A stretch of DNA of 64,000 nucleotides from Stenotrophomonas maltophilia. GTDB lineage: Bacteria > Pseudomonadota > Gammaproteobacteria > Xanthomonadales > Xanthomonadaceae. Location of the stretch: contig NZ_NEQV01000002.1 in NCBI RefSeq assembly GCF_002799245.1, positions 62,001 to 126,000 on the forward strand, in the 5' to 3' direction. The notes beneath the pieces are model-generated. The model had not been told where the DNA came from. It worked only from the letters and a program-made list of their open reading frames with translations, and ran no database searches. This document shows, piece by piece, positions 1 to 8,649 of this stretch. Every line of letters starts with the position of its first letter. Positions within the stretch are counted from its first letter, which is position 1. Made by a program: the position numbers and the translations under genes.

Positions 1-174
1 CACGGTGCCAAGCTTGAGCTCCTTGCCGCAGGCTGGATCATCGAGACGCGCAAAGGTGGCAAGAACATGTGCAGCCTGTACGCGCTGTCCTACTACGCCG
101 TCGACGAGTCCGGAAAGCACCTTGAGCCAGCGACCGTAACTCCACCGAATCTGTGGAGGAATCGCAATGGGTAG
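1..174 (+). CDS. C-terminal end of a winged-helix-like hypothetical protein (cut by window edge)
   Basis: The reading frame is open from base 1 and stops with TAG at 172-174, giving the last 57 residues. The sequence has a turn-and-wing look (LLAAGWIIETRKGGKN, then SLYALSYYAVDE) like the C-terminal part of winged-helix DNA-binding or replication-accessory proteins of mobile elements. This is a resemblance, not an identification. A short repeat array starts exactly at its stop codon. The N-terminus lies outside the window. Confidence 0.5.
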   Translation, partial: HGAKLELLAAGWIIETRKGGKNMCSLYALSYYAVDESGKHLEPATVTPPNLWRNRNG

Positions 175-308
175 TCGCTATGTGGGCCAATGTGGTCGCT
201 ATGCAGGCCAATCCAGCTTTGAGTTGGCCCACATAGAGACCTACGAGGTCGCAATGCAGGCCAGTCAGGCGGTTATCCACACCCCTTCGAGGTCGCTATG
301 TGTACACC
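174..308 (+). repeat. Four copies of a GTCGC(T/A)ATG-type repeat plus an inverted repeat
   Basis: Four related units begin at 174, 195, 248 and 292. The first three read GTCGCWATG followed by (C/T)(A/G)GGCCA; the fourth keeps only GTCGCTATGTG. The 13-bp sequence at 178-190 (CTATGTGGGCCAA) recurs inverted at 224-236, so the segment can also fold. The array directly follows the stop of the winged-helix-like gene. It could be binding sites for that protein or part of a replication or regulatory region. Nothing else recognisable is seen up to 473. Confidence 0.55.
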
Positions 309-473
309 CTTCTAGATATATACCAAGCGGAGCGAGCTCTTCCTGCTCCAAGGCATTGGCCTTAGGGCTTCAGATCACGGCGGTCGTTTCGCGACTCCTC
401 CATGGAGAAGCGCGAACCGATTCGCCAGGCGGAGTAGTCCGTCTGCCGGACGGGTCGCGCTGGGAGGCCGCCC

Positions 474-1217
474 ATGGCATCTCGAGACCATGAGCGGTAC
501 TTGGAGATGGTGCTGCTGGAGAACGAGGCAGTCGACTTGGTTGTGAGGAGCATCGCTGGCGCGTTTGGCTTCGGGGCGCCAACACGGCCCGCAATCCGGC
601 ATGCGACGAGGCGGAGCTCCAGCGAGGAGTGCTGCCCGGATGACGGTGCGTACCTGCCAATCCATCGCGTGCACTCGATTGAGCAGGCCGCATCCAAGTA
701 CCTACCAACGCAGGTGGCGGCTCGTAAGCAAGCGCTGGATAGGTTCAGCCCGAAGGATCGCCAAGCAGTGCTGGATTTTGACCAGATGGCGGTGATGCGC
801 GCGCCGGCCGCGGCTGATCGTACTCGCCAGCTACGGAGCTGGAAGACACAGGGATCGCTTACGGCCGCGCCTGTCACGGGGCCGGGCAGGCTGGTGCTGC
901 ATGCTCTGACGGACGCGCAACTGGACGGTCCACTTGCTGCCTGGCTGATGCTGTATGCCATGGGTGACGAGAGACGCTGGCCGTTGGTCTGTATGCACAT
1001 GACCGCATGCGGCCATCCGGAGTGGGCTGCGTTGGAGGCGGCGCGGAGATTGCTGGTGAGTCGGCCTCAGCGGTCCTATCGGGAGTCGGCGAAAGACCAG
1101 GCCCTCCAAGAACAACGGTTTCGTACCGAGGTCCAGTCCGCTGAGAGGCGCCTGCTTGAATGGTTGAGTCGCGCCAGCCGGAGAGTCGCCGCTGCCATGG
1201 GGAGCGCTTGCGAGTGA
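474..1217 (+). CDS. Hypothetical protein, 247 aa
   Basis: This is an open frame starting at an ATG preceded by GGGAGGCC. The product is soluble and Arg/Ala-rich, with a helical C-terminal half (about residues 150-245). No signal peptide, membrane segment or catalytic motif is apparent. It lies between the repeat array and a strong terminator at 1469-1504, upstream of two phage virion-type genes, so it is probably a prophage or mobile-element gene. The product is not recognised. Antisense frames are also long here, which lowers confidence that this strand is the coding one. Confidence 0.45.
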   Translation: MASRDHERYLEMVLLENEAVDLVVRSIAGAFGFGAPTRPAIRHATRRSSSEECCPDDGAYLPIHRVHSIEQAASKYLPTQVAARKQALDRFSPKDRQAVLDFDQMAVMRAPAAADRTRQLRSWKTQGSLTAAPVTGPGRLVLHALTDAQLDGPLAAWLMLYAMGDERRWPLVCMHMTACGHPEWAALEAARRLLVSRPQRSYRESAKDQALQEQRFRTEVQSAERRLLEWLSRASRRVAAAMGSACE

Positions 1218-1468
1218 GGCACAGAAGCGCCGCAGCGTTGTCTTGAGGGCCTACGACAGACTGGATCGCGATAGGGAGTTCAACCGACGCAATATTGCGT
1301 CCGTTACCTACATCGACGCTAAGGGTGAGGTGAGGCGAGCGATCCAAATGACCAAGATCGAATTCATTCGTGAATGGACGGCTTTAGACCTAGGTGGACG
1401 CGGGAGTCAGAAGCACCCAAATCCCGACCTATCTAGTAGGACCCCATGTTCCCCCAAGGGCGGGTCCA

Positions 1469-1504
1469 GGCGGCAGCCCCCGAGAGCTGCCGCCTTCTTT
1501 TTTT
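1469..1504 (+). terminator. Rho-independent terminator
   Basis: A perfect 9-bp stem (GGCGGCAGC at 1469-1477 with GCTGCCGCC at 1486-1494) is followed by TTCTTTTTTT. It separates the hypothetical gene from the virion-type genes that start at 1576. Confidence 0.88.
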
Positions 1505-1575
1505 GCCGATGAAGGCGCGCCAGGCGCCCCTTTCCACTCGCAGCCAGGCGACTACAGACGGAGTACCCGAATCCA

Positions 1576-3252
1576 ATGGCCACCTTCTATGATTCTTTCG
1601 CTCAAGGCATGCAGAACGGTCTTGAGCGCCAAAAGGCAGTCAATCAGCGGAACATGCTGGCAGAGTTGCAGCAGCTGGCACCCAAGGTCATCGCGGGAGA
1701 TTTGTCCGCGACCGATCGGGCGTTTGCCCTTGATCCGAAGACCGCGCAGGCCTATCAGACTGAAGGAGACCGTCAGCACGAGAAGCTGATTGGTTTGGCG
1801 AAATCCCTGAAGCAGTACGCCAACAGCCCTCAGATGCAGGCGGGTATCTATCGCAGCGCAGTTCCTTACCTCAAAAGGAACTTCGGCGCAGAGATCCCCG
1901 ACCAATTCGATGCCACTACGGTGATGCCCATCGTTGAGCAGGTCCTCTCGGTAGCGAACAACACCCCAAACATCAGCGGTCAAACGCCTACCGATGTTCG
2001 CTCCTTCGAAATGATGACTACAGGCCTGTCGCCGGAACAGAAGGAAGAGGCACGCCAGATCCAGCTTGGCTTGAAAGGACGAGCCTCCAACGCGGGTTAC
2101 GGATTCTTCGAGTTCCAAGGGGCGGACGGTCTTAAGCGCATGGGCCGAAACAATCCGCGCACGGGCTCGCGTGAGGTGTACGACGAGTCCACTGGGGAGT
2201 TTGTCCCATTGGGGGGAGCCGTTGGCATGGGTGCTGCACCGCAAGCCGCATCTGGTTCACAGGCCGCAGCCGCCCCAGCAGGCGGCAATCACTACGCGGC
2301 ATTCAGCCAGCTGGCGACCGAGTTCCCGACTGTGACGATGACCAGCGGTATGCGTTCCGCCGAACGTAATGCCCAGGTGGGCGGCCAGCCCAACAGCCAG
2401 CATCTCAACGGCACCGCGGCTGACTATGCCGTTCCTGCAAACCAAAAGCCTGCCTTTATTTCCCGCGCTCGCCAGCTCGGCTATCACGCCATCGATGAGG
2501 GCGATCACATTCACCTACAACTCCCCCGTGGCGCGTCCAACAATATCAATCCTGCACTTGCAGTTGGTCGCAGTCCCGAAGATCAGGCTGCGCGTACTGC
2601 GCAGGCTACGACGAATGTGGAGAACGCCAACTTCCCGAACAAGCTCAATCAGGAGCGTCAGCTGCAGGATGTGAAGACTCAGGGGGCGATCACTCAGGCA
2701 GCCGGAACAGCAGCGGCGGAAGCACAGGCTAAGGACGCAGCGCAGCGCCCGAAGCGCATCCAGCAGTACAGGCAGGCTCTGACCGCAGCCGGGAACGTGG
2801 AAACGTCGCTGGACAAGGCGCTCGGCCTAGTGAGCCCATATTCGACTGGCTTCGTAGGCGCTCGCTCTCGTGACGTTGAGGGGAGCCCCTCCTACAACCT
2901 GGCTGCGGAACTGGAAACCATCAAGGCCAACCTCGGCTTCGACAGGCTGCAGCAGATGCGCGATTCGTCGCCCACGGGCGGTGCGCTCGGCGCCATCGCG
3001 GTACAGGAGCTGGTTGCGCTGCAATCAACGATTGCCAACCTCGATCCCAATCAGTCTGAGGCTCAGATCAGAGACAACATTGAACGTGTAAAGACACACT
3101 ACAAGAAGTGGAGGTCCGCGGTGGAACAGTCCTTGGCGGACGAGGAACGGGCTCAGAGCGCAGCGCCCGCTGTAGGGGCTGGACAGCACTACGGAGGCGC
3201 AGCTCCTTCATCAACGTCACCTTCTTCCAACTACAGCAATCTCTGGAACTGA
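1576..3252 (+). CDS. Phage virion/ejection-type protein with M15-like peptidase domain
   Basis: This 558-residue protein has an M15 (D-Ala-D-Ala carboxypeptidase-like) zinc peptidase signature in its middle: SQHLNGTAAD, with H276 and D283 as probable metal ligands, then DEGDHIH with H311 and H313. The first 190 residues are helical. The C-terminal 180 residues, containing FDRLQQMRDSSPTGGALG, resemble the helical tails of phage ejection or internal virion proteins. A peptidoglycan-cutting domain inside such a protein would help DNA delivery through the cell wall. The next gene starts 3 bp after its stop. Family-level function is inferred from motifs. Confidence 0.7.
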   Translation: MATFYDSFAQGMQNGLERQKAVNQRNMLAELQQLAPKVIAGDLSATDRAFALDPKTAQAYQTEGDRQHEKLIGLAKSLKQYANSPQMQAGIYRSAVPYLKRNFGAEIPDQFDATTVMPIVEQVLSVANNTPNISGQTPTDVRSFEMMTTGLSPEQKEEARQIQLGLKGRASNAGYGFFEFQGADGLKRMGRNNPRTGSREVYDESTGEFVPLGGAVGMGAAPQAASGSQAAAAPAGGNHYAAFSQLATEFPTVTMTSGMRSAERNAQVGGQPNSQHLNGTAADYAVPANQKPAFISRARQLGYHAIDEGDHIHLQLPRGASNNINPALAVGRSPEDQAARTAQATTNVENANFPNKLNQERQLQDVKTQGAITQAAGTAAAEAQAKDAAQRPKRIQQYRQALTAAGNVETSLDKALGLVSPYSTGFVGARSRDVEGSPSYNLAAELETIKANLGFDRLQQMRDSSPTGGALGAIAVQELVALQSTIANLDPNQSEAQIRDNIERVKTHYKKWRSAVEQSLADEERAQSAAPAVGAGQHYGGAAPSSTSPSSNYSNLWN

Positions 3253-3255
3253 CCA

Positions 3256-5517
3256 ATGGCCAAGAAATGGGTTGACGTAGCCGCTTCCCCTGCCTATCAG
3301 GCCCTTGCGCCAGAGCAGCAGGAGGAGGCTCGTAATCAATACTGGAACGAGGTTGTTGCTCCGCATGTGCCTGCTGATGAGCATTCTCAGGTTCGTCAGG
3401 CGTTCGACAGTGACACCTCGCGCACTGTGAATTGGCCTGGACAGGCTCCAATGGAGCTCGAAGTTGTTGGCGGGAAACCCGAGCGGGCTGATTTCTCGGA
3501 TGTGACCTCCAGTGTTTACAGTACTGCAGATGGTCGCCAAGCCGATGGCTGGATGCCGGGCAGCGGGCGTGACTTCGCATTCGGCGTTCGCTCGGCGTTG
3601 CAGGGTGCTGGCGGTCTGCTAGGGGCAGTTGGCGGCGACGCCTTCAACAACTATGTCGCCAATCCAGTGGCGCGCGCTGCGGGGATGCAGGAGGCCCGCC
3701 CCTACCGCGAAGAGGCTGAAGCGCTGGCGGATCGGCTCGGCCTACCCAAGGCGCAGACTGGCGCTGATCGTGTTCTGGGCGATGTTGCTGAAGCACTAGC
3801 GGGCACTAGCCTCACCATGGGTGCTGGCGTCGGGATCAACGCCCTTGCCAATCTTGGTAGGAATGCCGCGATACGAACCCCGGGCTATGTGGCTCCCGTC
3901 AGGAATCGCCTTGCAGATCTCCTGACCACCCAGCCGGGTCTGCAGACTGTGTCTTCCATTGCCGGATCTGGAGCATCTTCTGTAGCACGCGAATCAGGAG
4001 CATCTGAACGCAATCAGCTCCTTGCCGGGCTTGCGGGTGGACTCGCCCCCGGTGTTGCGACGGCTGGCGGCGCGGCTACATTGCGCGGTGCGGTTCGGGG
4101 CCGGTCTGGTCAAGGCATGCAGAACACGCTTGCTGACTTCCAAGCACTTGGTGCGACGCCTTCCGTTGGCCAGGCTGCGGGACCGGGGTGGGTTCAGGGG
4201 ATGGAAGGCCTGCTATCAAAAGGGCCAACCAGTGGTGGAGTATTCGGTCGATTTGCCGAGGACCAGGCTGATCGGATCGGCGCAGGACTTAAGGCAAAGG
4301 CTTCCAATCTTTCGCCAAATCCGGGCTCAGAGAACGCTGGTCTCGCAATTGAAAGAGGCATGAATGCCTTCAAGGGCGATACAAACGCGGTGAAACGCGC
4401 GTTGTACTGGGCGGTCGATCAGCAGATCCCTGGAACCGCGCCGACTCCCATGTTCAACACGCAGCGCGTTCTTCAGCGGCTCACCACTCCCAACCCGAGT
4501 GCACGGGCAACAACCGGGGATTTGATCCAGCCCAGCATGTCTAGGCTTCGGAACAACCTCGAAGCGGATCTCCAGGCGAATGGCGGAAACCTGACGTATG
4601 AGGCGCTCAAGCGCATCCGCACCGACATCGGTGAGCAGATCGGGCGCTCGTCGCCCCTGAACCCTAGCACTGATCTGCAGGAGCTCCAGAAGGTCTATGG
4701 GGCCCTGTCGGAGGACATGCTTGCAGCTGCACAGAACAGTGGACCGGCAGCAGTGCGGGCCGCAGCACGTGCTAACAACTACACCCGGAACGTCGCTGAA
4801 AGGAATGATCTGGTTCAGCGCATTCTGGACAAACATGGAGGCCCAGAGAAGGTCTACCAGGCAGCTACTTCGGGCACCAGGGATGGTGCAACCACGCTCC
4901 GCGCCGTGATGTACTCGCTACCGCAGGACGAGCAGAAGGCCGTGTCCGCAGCTGTGATCAAGCGCTTGGGGCTAGCCACGCCGGGGAATCAGAACGTAGA
5001 GGGCGACGTTTTCAGTTCGTCCACTTTCATGCGCAACTGGAATGACCTGAGCGAGGAGGCCAAGGCGGTGCTGTTCGGTCGCTATGGCAAGAACTTCAGG
5101 GAGTCGATGAACCAGGTGGCTCGGGTTGCGCACAACATCAAAGAGGGCGCAAAGGTCTATGCGAACCCATCTGGCAGCGGCGACAAGGTCACCGCGATCG
5201 CTTACTGGGTTGGCCTTCTCAATGCTTTGGGCAGTGGCCATTTCAGGACTGCAGCCGGCGTGGCAGCGGGTGGAGTTGGAGCAAATGCGACTGCTCGCGC
5301 ATTCACCAGCCCAATCGCAGTGAGGTGGCTTGCCTCACAAACCAACATGCCGAGTGGGGCGGCAGTGCCGCAGGCGATTCTCCTGCAGAAGCAGGCAGCT
5401 GCCGCGAACGATCCAGAACTGGAAGAGATCGCAAAAGCCCTAGTGGAACGGGCCCAAAATGACCGAGATCAGCATCCAGGCAGCGAAGACGAACAAGGCA
5501 ATGATCGCTCCAACTGA
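3256..5517 (+). CDS. Large phage internal virion/DNA-transfer-type protein
   Basis: This 753-residue protein starts at the ATG 3 bp after the preceding stop, so the pair is probably co-translated. It is rich in Ala, Gly and Gln with long helical stretches. It has a glycine-rich hydrophobic segment (about residues 110-135) and another near residues 640-690, a composition typical of podovirus ejection proteins that insert into the envelope. No enzyme motif is seen. Its last 78 bp overlap the 3' end of a convergent small gene. Assignment as an ejection protein rests on composition, size and neighbour. Confidence 0.6.
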   Translation: MAKKWVDVAASPAYQALAPEQQEEARNQYWNEVVAPHVPADEHSQVRQAFDSDTSRTVNWPGQAPMELEVVGGKPERADFSDVTSSVYSTADGRQADGWMPGSGRDFAFGVRSALQGAGGLLGAVGGDAFNNYVANPVARAAGMQEARPYREEAEALADRLGLPKAQTGADRVLGDVAEALAGTSLTMGAGVGINALANLGRNAAIRTPGYVAPVRNRLADLLTTQPGLQTVSSIAGSGASSVARESGASERNQLLAGLAGGLAPGVATAGGAATLRGAVRGRSGQGMQNTLADFQALGATPSVGQAAGPGWVQGMEGLLSKGPTSGGVFGRFAEDQADRIGAGLKAKASNLSPNPGSENAGLAIERGMNAFKGDTNAVKRALYWAVDQQIPGTAPTPMFNTQRVLQRLTTPNPSARATTGDLIQPSMSRLRNNLEADLQANGGNLTYEALKRIRTDIGEQIGRSSPLNPSTDLQELQKVYGALSEDMLAAAQNSGPAAVRAAARANNYTRNVAERNDLVQRILDKHGGPEKVYQAATSGTRDGATTLRAVMYSLPQDEQKAVSAAVIKRLGLATPGNQNVEGDVFSSSTFMRNWNDLSEEAKAVLFGRYGKNFRESMNQVARVAHNIKEGAKVYANPSGSGDKVTAIAYWVGLLNALGSGHFRTAAGVAAGGVGANATARAFTSPIAVRWLASQTNMPSGAAVPQAILLQKQAAAANDPELEEIAKALVERAQNDRDQHPGSEDEQGNDRSN

Positions 5518-5637
5518 TAGGAATACCTTCCATCCATCAATCGCGTTTGATGCGACTTGCTTCTCATGCTCCTGCTGCATCCAGTCCTTCGGCTGGCCGC
5601 CGACGTTGGAGAGGTCGAACTTCGTTTTGCTGCTCAT
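5440..5637 (-). CDS. Small single-pass membrane protein in the prophage
   Basis: The product is 65 aa and starts MSSKTKFDLSNVGGQPKDW. A polar N-terminal half is followed by one hydrophobic segment (about residues 37-60) close to the C-terminus. AGGAG lies 5 bases before the ATG at 5637. An alternative ATG one codon upstream forms an ATGA overlap with the stop of the Rap1a-like gene, so the two are translationally coupled. Its 3' end overlaps the convergent virion gene by 78 bp. An accessory role such as exclusion, lysis or immunity is possible, but the function is unknown. Confidence 0.55.
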   Translation of the reverse strand: MSSKTKFDLSNVGGQPKDWMQQEHEKQVASNAIDGWKVFLSVGAIIALFVFAAWMLISVILGPFH

Positions 5638-6035
5638 CATTTCTCCTGTTTGTTCTGGCAGGGAAAGGCCTCTGCCATTGCTAGCGCCAAACCCAAGCTT
5701 CGATCCATGTTGATTAGCTCTGGATTCTTCTCGGCCCACTTGAGAAGGATCAGGATCCTCTGCTGAACAGTGACATTTGAAGGAGCGCAATCAATCCGGT
5801 TGTCCGCCGATGCTTCAGCTGCTCCAAAGACATACCCGAAGCAGAATGAAACCAAGATTGCGTTGTCACTCGAAATGTTCTTTCCGGCAAACTGATCTCT
5901 TGCGGGAGAGCAGACTGATACAAATGCTTGCACCGACGGATCGCGAAGCTGCGAGACATTCCCTGCAATGGAGGATCCTGAGCACGGTAGCGCCAAGACT
6001 AAGACTGCAGATGCGGCAAATGTCTTCCCCCTCAT
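5637..6035 (-). CDS. Rap1a/Tai-like secreted protein
   Basis: The 132-residue product has a Sec signal peptide (MRGKTFAASAVLVLALPCSG). The mature part carries the Rap1a/Tai pattern: a Cys-Gly core (FCFGYVFGA), CAPSNVTVQQ, then WAEKNPELI and a terminal AFPC. Rap1a/Tai proteins are known as periplasmic immunity proteins to type VI amidases, and relatives also occur as orphans and in prophages. It is the first gene of a two-gene minus-strand unit with the small membrane protein. It could protect the periplasm from a peptidoglycan-active enzyme; the partner is not identified. Confidence 0.65.
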   Translation of the reverse strand: MRGKTFAASAVLVLALPCSGSSIAGNVSQLRDPSVQAFVSVCSPARDQFAGKNISSDNAILVSFCFGYVFGAAEASADNRIDCAPSNVTVQQRILILLKWAEKNPELINMDRSLGLALAMAEAFPCQNKQEK

Positions 6036-6099
6036 GGAACTCCCCTTCCTTGTCAGATTGGCCGGAATCCTACCACCCGTCTGGGCTGGCTGCTGGCGG

Positions 6100-6275
6100 G
6101 GCCTAATTCGGAACGAAGTAGTACAGCAGCCGCCAGCAGGATTTTCGGGACACTAGAAGGGCCTGAGCCGGGCCAGGTTCTGAATCAGTACCTGTATAGC
6201 GGGAGAGCCTGGGCAGATCGGAACGTAGTGGGTGGGGAAACACCCCGGGCTGATTTGGGACCTATATAGCCAAAG
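6100..6275. promoter_or_regulatory. Array of degenerate 20-22 bp motifs in a 500-bp gap
   Basis: The non-coding stretch 6036-6533 has no convincing gene. It contains ACCTRTATAGC at 6190-6200 and again at 6260-6270, exactly 70 bp apart, each preceded by CTGAWT about 9 bases upstream. TCGGAACGWAGT occurs at 6108-6119 and 6218-6229. The four segments align loosely as CTGATTCGGGACCTATATAG. A related TTGGGCCGTATAGC lies near 6932-6945. Repeated elements in a phage gap can be phage promoters or repressor sites. The alignment is by eye. Confidence 0.3.
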
Positions 6276-6614
6276 CCGACGCAGATCCCGAGACACCCAC
6301 CGTTTAAGGTTGCACCCCATCCGCTACATGGATCGGGGCGAGTTTAGACATGCACGGGCTGATGCGAAGGATGAATTGGTACACGTACAACAGAAGAGGA
6401 CCTGCCTCCTAACCCCGGATGCATTCGTGGCAGTTAGGACGCAAACGCCCGAACCGCCAATGGGAGAATAGGCGGCAACAGAGAGGGGCAGCGATTTTCG
6501 TCCAGGGCCGACATCGGTCCTGCTGGCGGAGCTATGCCCAGAACGGCGAAGGGCCACCAGCACGAACTGGTGACCCCTCTCGCAACCCACCTTGTCCTGA
6601 CCAAGGAGAGCGCA

Positions 6615-6773
6615 TTGCTGAAAGATATCAAAGTACTAAAGGAACTGTGTGAAACCATAAGTAACCTTCCCCAAGGGCGTTTCTACTCTCTATTGGGTGT
6701 TCTGGCTATGTTCGGTCTTGGAAAGCTGCTGCACGGAATCGCGGCGGTAGCACCATTCCTCTTGTGGCACTAG
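6615..6773 (+). CDS. Possible 52-aa membrane protein
   Basis: A TTG start at 6615 is preceded by AAGGAGAGCGCA, a good ribosome binding site. The product begins MLKDIKVLKELCETISNLPQ and has one hydrophobic segment (about residues 25-50) ending in LLWH. The frame also extends upstream to 6534, but that stretch has no binding site. Small membrane proteins are common in prophage accessory regions. The function is unknown and the gene call is tentative. Confidence 0.35.
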   Translation: MLKDIKVLKELCETISNLPQGRFYSLLGVLAMFGLGKLLHGIAAVAPFLLWH

Positions 6774-6995
6774 CAGGGCAGCGTTTCTGCCCGAACGAAG
6801 CGAGCGGTAGATATAGGCCCTTGGCTAGGTTTCGGGTGGCCAAGTTCCAATGGAATCGCAGTTTTCGGACGCCCGTATATGCGGGACTGCCTACCGCCAT
6901 CCGAGACGCTTGACACCAGGAAGCGCGCGTTGGGCCGTATAGCAGCATCCATATAGATCCAGCATTCTGAATGAGACATCTAGGGGAAGTGCCAG

Positions 6996-7667
6996 ATGGA
7001 CCCAAGCATCGCCGAGCTGAAGATCACACGCCGCCCTGGCCAATCGGACGAGGAGCTGCAGGCCGAGCAACTGGTAGACGGGGTCAACAGCAACGCCTTC
7101 TTGGCCCTCCTGTTCGCTCAGCATTCCGGATTCGCTAAGGGCTCGGAGATAGGCGAACTGATTGAGGCTACCCAACAGGCTGTGGAGCGAGCTAAGCGTG
7201 GAGGAACCGAGCAGGCCGACTCACTTCTCACCAGTCAGGCCATAGCCCTCAACGCGGTATTTCTGGAGATGAGTCGGCGAGCGGCCCTCAACATGGGTGG
7301 TCACCTGAGGGCGACCGAGACATACATGCGGCTGGCCCTGAAGGCACAGTCCCAGTGCCGGACGACTCTGGAGACCTTGGCCGAGATCAAGAACCCCAGA
7401 GCCGTGGCGTTCGTGAAGCAGGCCAATATTGCCGGTGGCCACCAGCAGGTGAACAACCTTGCCCCGGAAAGTCCCGGGCCAGTCCCGGAAGAGGCCGGGC
7501 GCGCGGGAACAAAAAGTCGGCCGAACGAACTATTGGAGGAGATCTCAGATGCGCAATGGCTGGACCCCAGAGCGGCGCCAGCGGCAGGCGCAGGCAATCC
7601 GGACTTGGCGACCGTGGGAGCAGGCAACCGGCCCGCGCAGCGTCGAAGGAAAGGCCAAGGCGGCTAG
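6996..7667 (+). CDS. Phage-type conserved hypothetical protein
   Basis: The 223-residue product has a helical N-terminal half and a conserved-looking core (ETYMRLALKAQSQCRTTLET, then EIKNPR and KQANIAGG). The C-terminal tail is disordered, Pro/Ala/Arg-rich and basic. Proteins of this type recur in proteobacterial prophages beside the following small gene; their role is not known to me. The ATG has GGGGAAG a few bases upstream. The 3' 119 bp overlap the next gene in another frame. Confidence 0.6.
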   Translation: MDPSIAELKITRRPGQSDEELQAEQLVDGVNSNAFLALLFAQHSGFAKGSEIGELIEATQQAVERAKRGGTEQADSLLTSQAIALNAVFLEMSRRAALNMGGHLRATETYMRLALKAQSQCRTTLETLAEIKNPRAVAFVKQANIAGGHQQVNNLAPESPGPVPEEAGRAGTKSRPNELLEEISDAQWLDPRAAPAAGAGNPDLATVGAGNRPAQRRRKGQGG

Positions 7668-7740
7668 GAACGCCTGGAAGGGCGGGGAGCGGAAGGCGCT
7701 CCGTCAGCTGGCCGCTGTGCTCCGGGAAGTCAGGTGTTAA
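7549..7740 (+). CDS. Small basic phage protein (GWTPERR type)
   Basis: The 63-aa product starts at 7549, where GGAGGAG precedes the ATG. It starts MRNGWTPERRQRQAQAIRTW, followed by PWEQATGPRS and a basic helical tail. It overlaps the end of the preceding gene out of frame, a compact arrangement typical of phage genes. It is rich in Arg and Trp and may bind nucleic acid, but no function is established. A longer frame opens upstream at 7459 without a binding site. Confidence 0.6.
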   Translation: MRNGWTPERRQRQAQAIRTWRPWEQATGPRSVEGKAKAARNAWKGGERKALRQLAAVLREVRC

Positions 7741-8023
7741 CGCAGGAGTCCTCACGCGGAACAGCTTTGTGTAGTGCTTGGAAATCAATGAGTTATCGGG
7801 TCGGGATCGGTCCATCGGCGAGGGCGCTGGAATTAATGGACATCTCTACGCGGGCGAGCCCGCCGACCGCGACCCCGGAGTTTCGAGACCAGTACGCACA
7901 CGCGCGCGGGGCCGGCCGGGTCTTCGGAGTTTTCCTACGCCTTTACGCGGGCGCGCGATGCGAGCGGAACGGCCTAGGTAGGCCCTACGTCCAGTTTTTG
8001 GAGTCCCTAACAGGAGTGGTTCC
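7741..8023 (+). other. Gap with a possible small-terminase remnant
   Basis: No full gene is convincing here. One frame (from about 7836) contains PEFRDQYAHARG (about 7875-7910), which resembles the FRDQYAxARE stretch of phage small-terminase proteins, but the surrounding residues do not continue the family pattern. The sequence also repeats CTCTACGCGGGCG and CTTTACGCGGGCG (near 7845 and 7942). Read it as decayed phage sequence at most. Confidence 0.25.
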
Positions 8024-8275
8024 ATGTTGCTTTGTGATGCCCCTCAAGTCCTTTCGGCAGAGGGGGAGGTGGACTATGTAGACCTGATCACCCGCGCCGG
8101 CTTGGCGAAGGACCTGATCGGCAGGATCAACTGGCACTACCTCCTGCATGAAGACGGGTGCCCTGGGGAGGTCGGTGAGGCGTGTGCCTGTGGCCTTGTC
8201 GTGGCCTTCGTAGGGCCTTCCGCCATGGTCATGGTGGATAGCCAATATGCCTACCGCACACACCCCATCAACTGA
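8024..8275 (+). CDS. Hypothetical protein, 83 aa
   Basis: The frame starts at an ATG 7 bases after AGGAG (aacaggagtggttcc). The product is acidic to neutral and has four cysteines (MLLCDAPQ, DGCPGE, ACACGL) and no signal peptide. It is the last gene of the prophage-like block before the defence-type cassette. It is not recognised. Confidence 0.5.
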   Translation: MLLCDAPQVLSAEGEVDYVDLITRAGLAKDLIGRINWHYLLHEDGCPGEVGEACACGLVVAFVGPSAMVMVDSQYAYRTHPIN

Positions 8276-8649
8276 GTTTTGTCAGGTCATAAAAGGGTGC
8301 TTGGCGTTGAATGCGCCAGATGGTATGGCGACGGTTCGGGTGAGGTGATTGGGTACATGGCTGGCACAGACAGGACTAGATGTCGTGGTAGAGCTGATCC
8401 CGCCCCCTGTTCTAAAGGGGAGGGGCAGTTCGAATTGCATGGATGCTAATAAATTCAATCGCTTACGGAACTCCTTCTTCTGTGAACTGCCGTGTGTTGG
8501 TTAGATTTCGGCTTGGCGATTGACACATGTGGTACAGATCAAGACTGCCACGCGGCAGCGTGACGACCACGAAGCGGGGGCTTGTCTATCTCTCTCATCG
8601 CCCTTTACCAGCTATCATCATGTTCTGACAAGGATGCGCAGGGGGCGCT
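8276..8649. other. Non-coding gap before the DGQHR cassette
   Basis: No gene is visible. The composition is more AT-rich than on either side. TTGACA occurs at 8520-8525 but no good -10 follows at the usual spacing. The stretch holds the promoter region of the DGQHR gene and may hold a junction between the prophage and the cassette. No clear attachment-site repeat was found. Confidence 0.4.

Noticed and set aside
1243..1512. ORF starting with TTG (RAYDRLDRDREFNRR...) after the 247-aa gene
   Set aside because: It runs through the terminator stem and T tract at 1469-1504 and has no binding site; at best its first 45 codons are a remnant.
8420..8480. tRNA-like GGGCAGTTCGAATTGCAT as an attachment site
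   Set aside because: The arms do not pair as a T-stem and no acceptor or anticodon stem is present.
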